This document shows positions 9,298 to 17,486 of a stretch of DNA of 64,000 nucleotides, in pieces. The stretch is from Arthrobacter sp. U41. Its GTDB lineage: Bacteria > Actinomycetota > Actinomycetes > Actinomycetales > Micrococcaceae. The notes beneath the pieces are model-generated. The model worked only from the letters and a program-made list of their open reading frames with translations. It was not told the DNA's origin and did not search any database. Both the position numbers and the translations under genes were made by a program. Each line of letters opens with the position of its first letter. Position 1 is the stretch's first letter. The stretch is taken from NCBI RefSeq assembly GCF_007679325.1, contig NZ_VEGI01000001.1, positions 620,001 through 684,000 on the forward strand. The letters are read 5' to 3'.

Positions 9298-9607
9298 GTG
9301 ATGCTTCCCAACGTTTCCAGCAGAGGACAAAAATTGCTCGGCCCAGTATGTCACGGCGGCCTATGCGGACCGGATCGAGGCTGCTTGAACAGCGGCAGGG
9401 CTCTGGAGAAGCAGGCGCTTCCGCCCGGCTGAGCTGCCGCGGCAGTCTGACTTCAGGCAGGTGGCTCGATTGATGCCGCGCTGCTGGCTGAATGCGCGGA
9501 TCCGCGCGGCGGAATGTAAGAATTGATGCGGACGCGGTTGACGTTTCGACAGCCACGCCGAGTCCGGTACCACCGACGTAGCCCGATCAGCAGAGGAGGA
9601 GCACACG
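9298..9607. other. Divergent intergenic region with a 14-bp palindrome
   Basis: These 310 bases separate the LCP gene (minus) from the small membrane-protein gene (plus) and must hold both promoters. No convincing -35/-10 pair is seen. A perfect 14-bp palindrome, GCGCGGATCCGCGC, lies at 9494-9507 and could be an operator. The only clear ribosome site is GAGGAGGA at 9593-9600. Confidence 0.4.
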
Positions 9608-9877
9608 GTGAAAGAACCCAAAGGCGCTTCCCCGTTGGTCGCGGCTCCGCGCCATCTGCGAAAGCGAATTCTTCACTCAGAAGTCCCGGACACCTTGCTG
9701 GTTCCAGGCGCGGACCCCCTGCCGTTGGAGTCAGCACACGTGGCAAAACGGCAAAATGGAATCGTCTCGGCCCGGGTCCAGGCATATGGTCGTAAACGGG
9801 CCGTCGCGCTATTGGCCGTGATCATTGTCTCGGTCAGCATTTTGGCGCTCGTGATCGCCCTAATTCTCGCGGGCTGA
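9608..9877 (+). CDS. Small single-pass membrane protein, unknown function
   Basis: An 89-residue protein that I do not recognise. It begins at GTG 9608, and the strong ribosome site GAGGAGGA (9593-9600) seven bases upstream is the main evidence that it is real. Residues 1-60 are polar and basic without a signal peptide. Residues 65-88 form one hydrophobic helix ending in Gly at the very C-terminus, so it looks like a tail-anchored or single-span protein. It is 136 bases upstream of wecB in the same direction and could be co-transcribed with it. A regulatory or scaffolding role in wall-glycan assembly is only a guess from position. Confidence 0.65.
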   Translation: MKEPKGASPLVAAPRHLRKRILHSEVPDTLLVPGADPLPLESAHVAKRQNGIVSARVQAYGRKRAVALLAVIIVSVSILALVIALILAG

Positions 9878-10012
9878 AACGCTTTCGGGGCGCCGTGCTT
9901 GCCGTGACCGTCGCTCTAATGGCGTGATATCGCGGGCATCGATTCAGCGATTCATTGTCAGTTCCCGTAGCATCATTGCCGACGTCGTCCACAAATCTCC
10001 GGGGGAACACCC

Positions 10013-11155
10013 ATGCCCAGCATCATGCCGATCTTCGGCACCCGGCCCGAGGCCATTAAGATGGCCCCGATCGTTGCCGCACTGCACGAGTCTGAACTCT
10101 TTGACTGCGTCGTGACCGTCACCGGCCAGCACCGCGAGATGCTGGATCAGGTCAATGAGCTCTTCGGCATCGTGCCGGACCACGATCTGAACATCCTGCA
10201 GCAGCGGCAGTCACTCTCGGCCATCATGACCCGGACGATTGACGGGCTGGACAAACTCTTCGCCGAGAAGAAACCAGACGCCGTGATTGTGCAGGGCGAC
10301 ACCACGACGTCGACCGCCGGAGCCATCGCTGCTTTCTACCACGGTATTCCCGTTGTGCACGTCGAAGCGGGGCTCCGGAGCGGGGACCTCTTCTCTCCGT
10401 TCCCGGAAGAAGCGAATCGCAAGATCACCAGCCAGATTGCCAGCCTCCACCTTGCTCCCACCAGTATCAGCCGGGCCAACCTGCTCGCGGAAGGCATCAA
10501 CTCCAGCGACGTCGTAGTCACTGGCAACTCGGTTATCGACGCCCTGCTGACGACGGTAGGCAAGCAGATCCCGTTCACGGACCCGCAACTCGAGGACCTC
10601 GCACGCAGCGGTCGGAAGATCCTGCTGGTGACCACCCACCGCCGGGAGAACCAGGGCGATGCCATGCGCGGAGTCGGTCGTGCGCTGGCACGAATCGCGG
10701 ACGCTGAACCTGACATGGTGATTGTCTTGCCGGCTCACAAGAATCCCGTTGTCCGCGAAGCGGTGCTCCCGGCCCTGGAAGGCAAGCCGAACGTTATCGT
10801 CACCGAACCCCTGGCTTATGGCGAATTCACGCGTATGCTCTCGCTCGCGCACATCGTGCTCACAGACTCCGGCGGAGTGCAGGAAGAGGCGCCGAGCCTC
10901 GGAAAACCTGTCCTGGTGATGCGGGACAATACCGAACGTCCCGAGGCCGTCGACGCCGGAACTGTCACCCTTATCGGTACCGACGAAGAGCGCATTTTCA
11001 AAGAAGTCGACCGGCTGCTGCACGATCAGGACCACTTCGATTCGATGGCCAACGCGGTAAATCCTTATGGCGACGGAAGAGCTTCCGAACGGACCATCGC
11101 CGCGTTGGCGCAGCTGCTGAATATCGGTGACCGAATCGACGACTTCGGGCTGTGA
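10013..11155 (+). CDS. wecB: UDP-N-acetylglucosamine 2-epimerase (non-hydrolysing)
   Basis: A 380-residue GT-B fold enzyme that interconverts UDP-GlcNAc and UDP-ManNAc. Family motifs are FGTRPEAIKMAP near the N-terminus, TGQHREML, VQGDTTTS, HVEAGLRSGD, PFPEEANRKI, TTHRREN with the catalytic His region, and LTDSGGVQEEAP in the nucleotide-binding C-domain. The acidic residues and His used in catalysis are present. The start ATG follows a GGGGG run. With WecC at 21954-23201 it gives UDP-ManNAcA, the uronic donor of teichuronic-acid-like polymers. It is one of the clearest pathway anchors of the island. Confidence 0.95.
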   Translation: MPSIMPIFGTRPEAIKMAPIVAALHESELFDCVVTVTGQHREMLDQVNELFGIVPDHDLNILQQRQSLSAIMTRTIDGLDKLFAEKKPDAVIVQGDTTTSTAGAIAAFYHGIPVVHVEAGLRSGDLFSPFPEEANRKITSQIASLHLAPTSISRANLLAEGINSSDVVVTGNSVIDALLTTVGKQIPFTDPQLEDLARSGRKILLVTTHRRENQGDAMRGVGRALARIADAEPDMVIVLPAHKNPVVREAVLPALEGKPNVIVTEPLAYGEFTRMLSLAHIVLTDSGGVQEEAPSLGKPVLVMRDNTERPEAVDAGTVTLIGTDEERIFKEVDRLLHDQDHFDSMANAVNPYGDGRASERTIAALAQLLNIGDRIDDFGL

Positions 11156-11184
11156 GGCACGAGAGGCGCGGCGATTAATTCGCC

Positions 11185-13929
11185 ATGCTTCACAACGATG
11201 GACCCGCTTTAAGGACTGGAGTACTCTTGGTGCCGACAAATTTTAACCTCATGAGGGAAGCCGTCGCGCGGCAACTCCCCCAGGCCGCAGATGATTCCGC
11301 CCGGTTGCGTGCGGAAACATTCTTCAGAGACGGCGAAATTGTCAGCGCGAGATTCGGAAATCTAGCCTTCAATGACGGCGAAATTTGGGGCGACGCAACC
11401 AAACGATCGCAAGCGCGATTTGTCCACGGCTTTTTGTTCTTCTCTGACTGGCATGGGACAGTGCTCAGCGATCCGGCCGCGGCCCCCGAGTACGCGGCAT
11501 TCGCGCTCCACGTGGCCCGCAGCTGGGCGGCGGACTACGGTGATGGCACACAGATGCCTGAAGTGTCTCACCATGACGAAACCACGGCGCAGCGGCTCAT
11601 CCAATTGGTCTGCCTGCTCCCTCGGCTGAAGGACTTCGTCCCCCAGCACGACTACAACTGGCTGGCCGAGCTGGCCATGGATACTGCACGCCTGCTCGCG
11701 ACGGAAGATTTTCATGCTACGGGCAATAACCACGGGATGTTCCAGGACATCGCACTGCTGTATTTTTCGGTCATGTGCGACTTTGCCTCGCCCGACGAGC
11801 GCGAGGACTTCTTTGCCACCGCCACGACACGGTTGCACTCGTACTTTTCCTCATCGTTCACATCCGACGGTGTGCACATCGAAAACACGCCGACCTATCA
11901 CCTCATGGTTTCCAAGCATGTCCACGGAGTGCTCGATATCCTGTCCAAAACAGGGCACCCTCATGCCGACTACTACGAGTCGCTGCTCCGGAATGCGGCC
12001 GAATACGCGACGCATGCGGTCATGCCAAACGGGATGTATCCGCCGATCAGCGACACGACCCAGCAGGTTGAAACCCGCGCAGCGCGACAGAATATTTTCG
12101 ACAGTGCCGAATTCGCTTATGCCGCTTCCGCGGGAAAGATTGGTTCCAAGCCCGAGCGGCGAACGCTGGTGCTGCCGGACTCCGGCTACGCCATCTACCG
12201 CAGCTCTTGGGGAAATCCGAAAGCCTCCTTTGCTTACTTCAGCGCGGCGTACAACGCGAACTACCACAAGCACTCCGATGACCTGAGTTTGTTCTTGCGC
12301 AGCGATGGCGTCGACCTGTTGTCGGAGGCGGGCGCTTACGGGTACGACTACAAGGATCCGCTGACCAAATACGGGTATTCGTCCTATGCGCATAACTGCC
12401 TTGTTGTGGACGGTGTCTCCCTGCCGCGCACCGACGGGTCGGCCCACCTCACCACCCTTGAAGCTCATGACATACGCACCGATGGCTACAAAGTCACGGG
12501 TCGCACCCGGCGATTGACGGACACAGCTCATTCCAGAACTGTTGACATCCAGGAGCGGGAGGGACTTCCCTACATCGACGTCTCGGACACGATCGAAAGT
12601 TCAGGGGAACACAGCTACGAACTGCTCTGGAATCTCGGCACGGACGTTGAAGCGGTGGTCCACGGGCAAGGTTTCGAACTGTTCCATGTTGGTCGCAAAG
12701 TCATGGATCTCCAGTTTGATGCGGACGTTCCCACTAAGGTTTCGCTTCATAAGGGAGAGATGAGGCCGAAGCCTCTGGGCTGGCGTTTTCCGCGCTTCGG
12801 GGAGGCGTTGCCTGCCCCCGTTGTCAAAATCTCATTCCAAGGCAGCCGCGCCCAGCTCCACACCCGAATCCGGTTGGCCGATTTCAGTTATCTCGACCGG
12901 GGACTGAACGACAAATCGGCAGCCTGGCGGCGCAGCAGCGGAAGCGTTGGGTTGAATTACCTCTCGGTACCGGCTAGCTCAGCCTCTGGCCAGGGCAAAC
13001 TCGCAGTCGTCTTCACAGCAATCCACCAGGCAGGCGACTTCACCTTCAACTACAAGAAATCCGTCGACGCATCCGGGGTGCACGCCCTCTACATCCTTGA
13101 CGATTTCGGGGACCAGGGAGCCTACTACTTGGCGGACCACCGCGACCGGTCCATCTTCTCCGCGACTCAAGCGCTGATCGCGCAGGAGCTGAATCGCCTC
13201 GGCCTGACTGCCAGGGACCTCATCACCGCTGGGTCGTCCAAAGGCGGGAGCGCTGCAATACTGCACGGCGCGGCAGCCGGAGCCGGACGCATCATTGTCG
13301 GTGCACCGCAGGTTAACGTCGGTTCATTCCTCCGAGCCCCGCACCCAAACATGCTGCGCTTCATCATGGGGGACACCAGCGAGGACTCGGTCACTGCGCT
13401 CGATGCGGTGGTCTTCAATGCGATCGACGACATGCTCGACACGACCCGGTTGTCGATCCTGGTGGGCGAGGCCGACCACCACTACAAGAACCATGTTTTG
13501 CCCCTGAAGTCATACGCTGAAACCCGAAAGAAGCACATCGAACTGACAGTTCTGCCTGGCCTCCCTCACGCCGAAATTGGAGCGGTGTACCGTCAGTTTC
13601 TGACCGCGAATATCCAGCAGGAGCTCACCGGGGCCGGCGAAGATGCTGTCCCCTTCACGTTCGGGCGTTCGAGCGAGGATCCGGAAACACTATGCCTTGA
13701 CGTGCAGGTACCAGTCGGCTGGGAGTTGGCAACCCGACTGTTCTGTGGGGCTGAGTCCGTCGCCCGGACACCTTACGCCGCCGACGGCAAAGCACTGTGG
13801 AAGGGCATCCCCGCCGGCCGGTACCGGGCCAGGGTATTCCTGCGGAACTCCGATGACGACGCTGTCCGCGGTTTCACTACTCCCTGGGTGACGCTCACCC
13901 CGCCCTATTCCCCCGCTGGGGGCAGCTAG
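11185..13929 (+). CDS. Heparinase II/III-like lyase fused to an alpha/beta-hydrolase domain
   Basis: A 914-residue two-part protein. Residues about 90-600 resemble heparinase II/III and alginate-lyase-type enzymes: an alpha-toroid with NNHGMFQDIALLYF and ENTPTYHL, then a beta-sheet domain with NANYHKHSDDLSLFL, SEAGAYGYDY and YAHNCLVVDG. Residues about 610-830 look like a serine hydrolase with nucleophile elbow GSSKGG (Ser near 685), an acidic GEADHH segment and a late His in LPHAEIG (near 795). A short beta-rich tail follows. No signal peptide is seen, so it is probably cytosolic. ATG 11185 has no ribosome site; GGAG at 11218-11221 would better serve TTG 11227 or GTG 11230. It follows wecB by 29 bases. 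Confidence 0.82.
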   Translation: MLHNDGPALRTGVLLVPTNFNLMREAVARQLPQAADDSARLRAETFFRDGEIVSARFGNLAFNDGEIWGDATKRSQARFVHGFLFFSDWHGTVLSDPAAAPEYAAFALHVARSWAADYGDGTQMPEVSHHDETTAQRLIQLVCLLPRLKDFVPQHDYNWLAELAMDTARLLATEDFHATGNNHGMFQDIALLYFSVMCDFASPDEREDFFATATTRLHSYFSSSFTSDGVHIENTPTYHLMVSKHVHGVLDILSKTGHPHADYYESLLRNAAEYATHAVMPNGMYPPISDTTQQVETRAARQNIFDSAEFAYAASAGKIGSKPERRTLVLPDSGYAIYRSSWGNPKASFAYFSAAYNANYHKHSDDLSLFLRSDGVDLLSEAGAYGYDYKDPLTKYGYSSYAHNCLVVDGVSLPRTDGSAHLTTLEAHDIRTDGYKVTGRTRRLTDTAHSRTVDIQEREGLPYIDVSDTIESSGEHSYELLWNLGTDVEAVVHGQGFELFHVGRKVMDLQFDADVPTKVSLHKGEMRPKPLGWRFPRFGEALPAPVVKISFQGSRAQLHTRIRLADFSYLDRGLNDKSAAWRRSSGSVGLNYLSVPASSASGQGKLAVVFTAIHQAGDFTFNYKKSVDASGVHALYILDDFGDQGAYYLADHRDRSIFSATQALIAQELNRLGLTARDLITAGSSKGGSAAILHGAAAGAGRIIVGAPQVNVGSFLRAPHPNMLRFIMGDTSEDSVTALDAVVFNAIDDMLDTTRLSILVGEADHHYKNHVLPLKSYAETRKKHIELTVLPGLPHAEIGAVYRQFLTANIQQELTGAGEDAVPFTFGRSSEDPETLCLDVQVPVGWELATRLFCGAESVARTPYAADGKALWKGIPAGRYRARVFLRNSDDDAVRGFTTPWVTLTPPYSPAGGS

Positions 13930-16223
13930 TAGGCCGACGTAGTGAGTGCCAAGCTCTTGACCTGAGGCATCGAGAGCTTGACGATAGTCAGCGGCTGACC
14001 GTCCGGTCCAGTCTCCGGGGCAGGGACCGCAGTGAGGGAGGACCCTGCCGGCGCGCCAGCAAACCGGAGCACCAGAGTCTGCCCGCTGCGCCGGAGCACT
14101 GCCCGGTCCGAGCCCAAGCTCACCGAGGCATCGGTAACCCACTGCCAGACGAGGTCCAAGGGCTTATCCGAACGAATAACGTCTTTGACCACCATCGCGC
14201 TAGATCCGTGAGTGACGGAGCGGGTTGCCGCAGACGAGCCGGGGAACGCTTGACGAAGGTCCACCGCGGCGCTTGAAGTGGTGGGAGCCGTGACCCGTGC
14301 ACTTGCGCCGGTGGGCTGGTTCACCCCTTGGACCATTAGCGTCGAGTGGGCAGACGTTCCTGGCTTCCAGTAGGTCCACCTAGTCGGCTCAGAATAATAC
14401 CCCGGCGCAGAGCCGTCCGGGGTGCCCGGGTCGACCGACCACTGTACACCGCGGCGAAAGAACGAGACTGTTCCTAGGTCAAGATGGGCGTGGTTGGCGC
14501 TATTCACGCCCCCTTTAAGTGTCGCGGTGCTCGCCGGGAGATGGAGCGCAGCGAGTCCCGTCTTTGAATAGACAGCGGACTTTTTGGGGGGCAACACACC
14601 AGCTGGCGAACCCCACCACATGAGGTAGGCATCGGGCTTCTGCTTGAACTTGTCTGCGACCCAGGCGGCCACGGCCGGGTCTTTCCGAACATGCGCGTCC
14701 CAGGCCGGCATCAGTGGGCTGAGTTCCGCAGGACTAGCATCGGCGAAGGGCGTCGGCCGGTTGTCAGGGTCCGTGCTGTTCATCGCATAGCCGGAAACTT
14801 TGGCCAGCGTGGGCATTTTGACCGGGACTGTTACGTAGGCGTTGGGCAAGGTCGAGTACAGCACCGAGATTGCCCGGCTTTGGTAGGTCCAATAGCCCGG
14901 GCCCTCCTGGGTACCACCGTCCGTCGTAATCAACCCGAGGGCTGGTTGGATGGAGGTCAGGGACTCTTTGGCGAGGGCAGCCGCGCGTGCCGGAGACTTC
15001 TTGAGAAAGACTGAGGCCGCCACAAAGTTGGCCGCGTTATGGATGGCGGCGATGTTCGTAGGTGCGTCGACGAAGTTTTCACCGTCGGCATACAGGCATG
15101 TCTGCGGCCCGAGCCATCGTACGAGGGCCGTCTCCTCCATCCCGGTTGATTTGGACCAGTTCGTCGCTGTCGATGCTGCCAGCAGCAAGTGGGACGACTG
15201 CAAGGTGTCCATGTCTTCGGGGCCAGCCGAGAGTATTCCTTTAGCCTCCGAAATCAGGACGTTGCGGGACGCGGTGTCGGAGCCGGAAAGCCAGCCATAT
15301 CCCAGGCGCGCCACGCGCGGAACATAGGCATCACGCAGTTCGCCCAATGGCATGGTCCGGGACGCTTCTGCGGTCGCTGATCGAAGCATTTGGGCGTGCA
15401 CAGAGCCCAACGCGGCATCGGCGGACTGCCGGGTCTTTGCACTAGCTACCAGTTGCTTCGAAGTGCCTACGCCAGGACCGTCCACGGGAAGAATAGGGGT
15501 AAAAGTGGAACTGGCCGAAGGCAATGCGCAGCCGCCCGGGAATCCAACCCAGCCAGGCAGGGCCGGTATCGGTCCTGACCCCAGTTGCAGCGTCGAGAGC
15601 CAAAGCGTGGATTTTAGATCCGGCGCAGGGACAGCCTTCCCGATCACTCCCAGCTGTACCGCGGTGTCAGCCGCCAGCTGCGTGGTGAAGGAGCTGGTTC
15701 TTTCCTTCGATCCTGAATAGGTAGTGAGCGTGATGCGGGCCGCCGACAAGTCGCTCAGGGCCTTGGTGGCAACGCCCTGCTGCGCCGTCCGAAGATCAAC
15801 CAATATGGTGAGCTGCTTGGCTACCTTGCGAACGGTCGCCGCCCGAGTGGCCTCGTCGCGGATCCGTGTTGCGACTGCGTCCATTGCTTCCTGGGTCTTC
15901 GCCGCGGTCAGCTCATCGCCAGCTGCCTTGAGGGAAGCGGTGCCTGACGCTATGGCGTTCTTGACGGTGAGCGCATTCCTTCTGGCAAGCTCTGCCACAA
16001 ACGGACGGGCGTTGACGTAGTCCTGACCGGCAGCATAGGTGATCTGGCGCAGGGCGGCCCGCTGTTCGCTGAGCGTCGCAGCCGACGCGGGACTGGCGAC
16101 TACTGCGCCCGCCAGTAGGGCTAGCGTCGTCCCTGTCGCCACGGAGCAACACAGTCTCCTTAGACGGGCTATCGACGTCCCGCCAGGGCCGAGAGAGACG
16201 ATGGACTTTATCGGCGATTTCAC
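13926..16223 (-). CDS. Secreted heparinase II/III-like polysaccharide lyase (paralogue 1)
   Basis: A 765-residue exported protein. A signal peptide (about residues 1-49) has a basic start, a hydrophobic core and an ASA-type cleavage site. A long Ala-rich helical region (about 50-180) follows, then an alpha-toroid with DGGTQEGPGYWTYQSRA and a C-terminal beta-domain with NHAHLDLGTVSFF and VDPGTPD, which resembles the heparinase II/III C-domain. It should cleave a uronic-acid glycan outside the cell. GTG 16221-16223 is chosen as start because GGAG sits eight bases upstream. Its stop codon shares the palindrome CTAG with the stop of the convergent lyase fusion. A clear paralogue lies at 46553-48880. 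Confidence 0.8.
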   Translation of the reverse strand: MKSPIKSIVSLGPGGTSIARLRRLCCSVATGTTLALLAGAVVASPASAATLSEQRAALRQITYAAGQDYVNARPFVAELARRNALTVKNAIASGTASLKAAGDELTAAKTQEAMDAVATRIRDEATRAATVRKVAKQLTILVDLRTAQQGVATKALSDLSAARITLTTYSGSKERTSSFTTQLAADTAVQLGVIGKAVPAPDLKSTLWLSTLQLGSGPIPALPGWVGFPGGCALPSASSTFTPILPVDGPGVGTSKQLVASAKTRQSADAALGSVHAQMLRSATAEASRTMPLGELRDAYVPRVARLGYGWLSGSDTASRNVLISEAKGILSAGPEDMDTLQSSHLLLAASTATNWSKSTGMEETALVRWLGPQTCLYADGENFVDAPTNIAAIHNAANFVAASVFLKKSPARAAALAKESLTSIQPALGLITTDGGTQEGPGYWTYQSRAISVLYSTLPNAYVTVPVKMPTLAKVSGYAMNSTDPDNRPTPFADASPAELSPLMPAWDAHVRKDPAVAAWVADKFKQKPDAYLMWWGSPAGVLPPKKSAVYSKTGLAALHLPASTATLKGGVNSANHAHLDLGTVSFFRRGVQWSVDPGTPDGSAPGYYSEPTRWTYWKPGTSAHSTLMVQGVNQPTGASARVTAPTTSSAAVDLRQAFPGSSAATRSVTHGSSAMVVKDVIRSDKPLDLVWQWVTDASVSLGSDRAVLRRSGQTLVLRFAGAPAGSSLTAVPAPETGPDGQPLTIVKLSMPQVKSLALTTSAY

Positions 16224-16436
16224 TGGTAATTCTCCATTGCGGTTACGGTCACCCTGAACGAACGGGGCCGCCGTGCCGGCCCCCACTGAGTCACGCGCGC
16301 TGACTAGGACAGTCGTACCGCGCCAAACTAGTCTATTTCTAGGGCGTCCGCGCAGGGCGGCAGCTATACGCAGTTTTGGCGCAGGATTGGCGCGGGCGGC
16401 AAGACGGTTTCATCCCCACTTAACGAAAACGAGAAT

Positions 16437-17438
16437 ATGCAGAATATCGAACTTGAACTCGAAAACTTTTTTCAGCTGAGGGCGGTAATAAAGCCGAATG
16501 CAAAGGTTTATGCTTTCTACCTTTACTTGAACGACGAAGTGATTGAACGAACGCCCTACAGTGTTGAGCCCACTCACACCTTCCCGCTCGACAAGGCAGG
16601 GGTGTACCGGGTGAAGTGGTATGCCAAATCAGATTCCGGCGCTATCGATTCCGGCATTTCCGAGCGCTTTCGCTTTGCGGGATTCAGTGATGCGCCACGC
16701 CCCCAAGGCAAGAGGGATTTCGCCGTCTTCGGCGTGACTCGCACAGCAGGTTTTGCCGCTCATGTTTTTTCGGCCAAGAATAACGTCATCTGTTTTGTCG
16801 ACCCGAGCGGCGAGTACCTGGGCAAGGAATTTTTTGGTCGACCTGTCGTTGGGTTGGACGAGATACCCCACGGCGCCCTCGCTATTGGTCACGAGGCGTA
16901 TGAGCATGACTACGGGGATTTGATGACCTTCACGCTCGCCAATGGGGCTGTCGATATTCTGTCCAAAGAGCTCCACAAGTTTAGCGTTATGGATCTCTAC
17001 CGCTTGTCCCGGTCAGCGTACCTCGAAGGTTTTTCCGAGGGGGCTAATTGCATCCAGACGTTTATCTTCAATAAGTTCAATTGCCGCGTTCCCTACCTGG
17101 CCACGATTGGTGAAGGGACTCGGCTGGGGATCGGCGGTATCGGAACCGTGATCCACCCGGATTCTATAATTGGGCGGGACTGCGTTATCGCCCAGAACGT
17201 CACCCTGGGTGGACGGGTTCGAGGGAACGGTACCCCGATCATCGGCAACAACGTATTCATCGCCCCCGGGGCCAAATGCTTTGGGGGGAAAATCGGCAAC
17301 AATGTGGTTGTGGGCGCCAATGCGGTTGTGCTGGACGAAATTCCAGACAACTGTGTGGTTGCGGGTGTTCCCGCTCGAATTATAAGCAGGGACATCGCCC
17401 GGTACACGGACTACACGGCTCGCCCCAGCCGCCGGTGA
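16437..17438 (+). CDS. Left-handed beta-helix acyltransferase with extra N-terminal domains
   Basis: A 333-residue protein. The C-terminal third (about 215-320) is a hexapeptide-repeat left-handed beta-helix of the serine acetyltransferase/sugar O-acetyltransferase type (GTVIHPDSIIG, NVTLGGR, GNNVFIAPGAK, VVVGANAVVLDEIP, AGVPARII). It should transfer an acetyl group from acetyl-CoA. Residues 1-80 are beta-rich and unfamiliar. Residues about 88-165 resemble the Rossmann-like N-domain of PglD-type sugar acetyltransferases. The codon composition is AT-richer than in housekeeping genes here. Position suggests O- or N-acetylation of the island's glycan. It converges on the 1,477-residue transferase. 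Confidence 0.8.
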   Translation: MQNIELELENFFQLRAVIKPNAKVYAFYLYLNDEVIERTPYSVEPTHTFPLDKAGVYRVKWYAKSDSGAIDSGISERFRFAGFSDAPRPQGKRDFAVFGVTRTAGFAAHVFSAKNNVICFVDPSGEYLGKEFFGRPVVGLDEIPHGALAIGHEAYEHDYGDLMTFTLANGAVDILSKELHKFSVMDLYRLSRSAYLEGFSEGANCIQTFIFNKFNCRVPYLATIGEGTRLGIGGIGTVIHPDSIIGRDCVIAQNVTLGGRVRGNGTPIIGNNVFIAPGAKCFGGKIGNNVVVGANAVVLDEIPDNCVVAGVPARIISRDIARYTDYTARPSRR

Positions 17439-17444
17439 ACTCCC

Positions 17445-17480
17445 CTGCCCCTGTCCTACACGTGCGCGGGACAGGGGCAG
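17445..17480. terminator. Hairpin between convergent genes
   Basis: A perfect 12-bp stem (17445-17456 with 17469-17480) and a 12-base loop lie between two convergent gene ends. There is no T-tract on either strand, so it would be a GC-rich, non-canonical bidirectional terminator. Confidence 0.5.
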
Positions 17481-17486
17481 CAGGGA

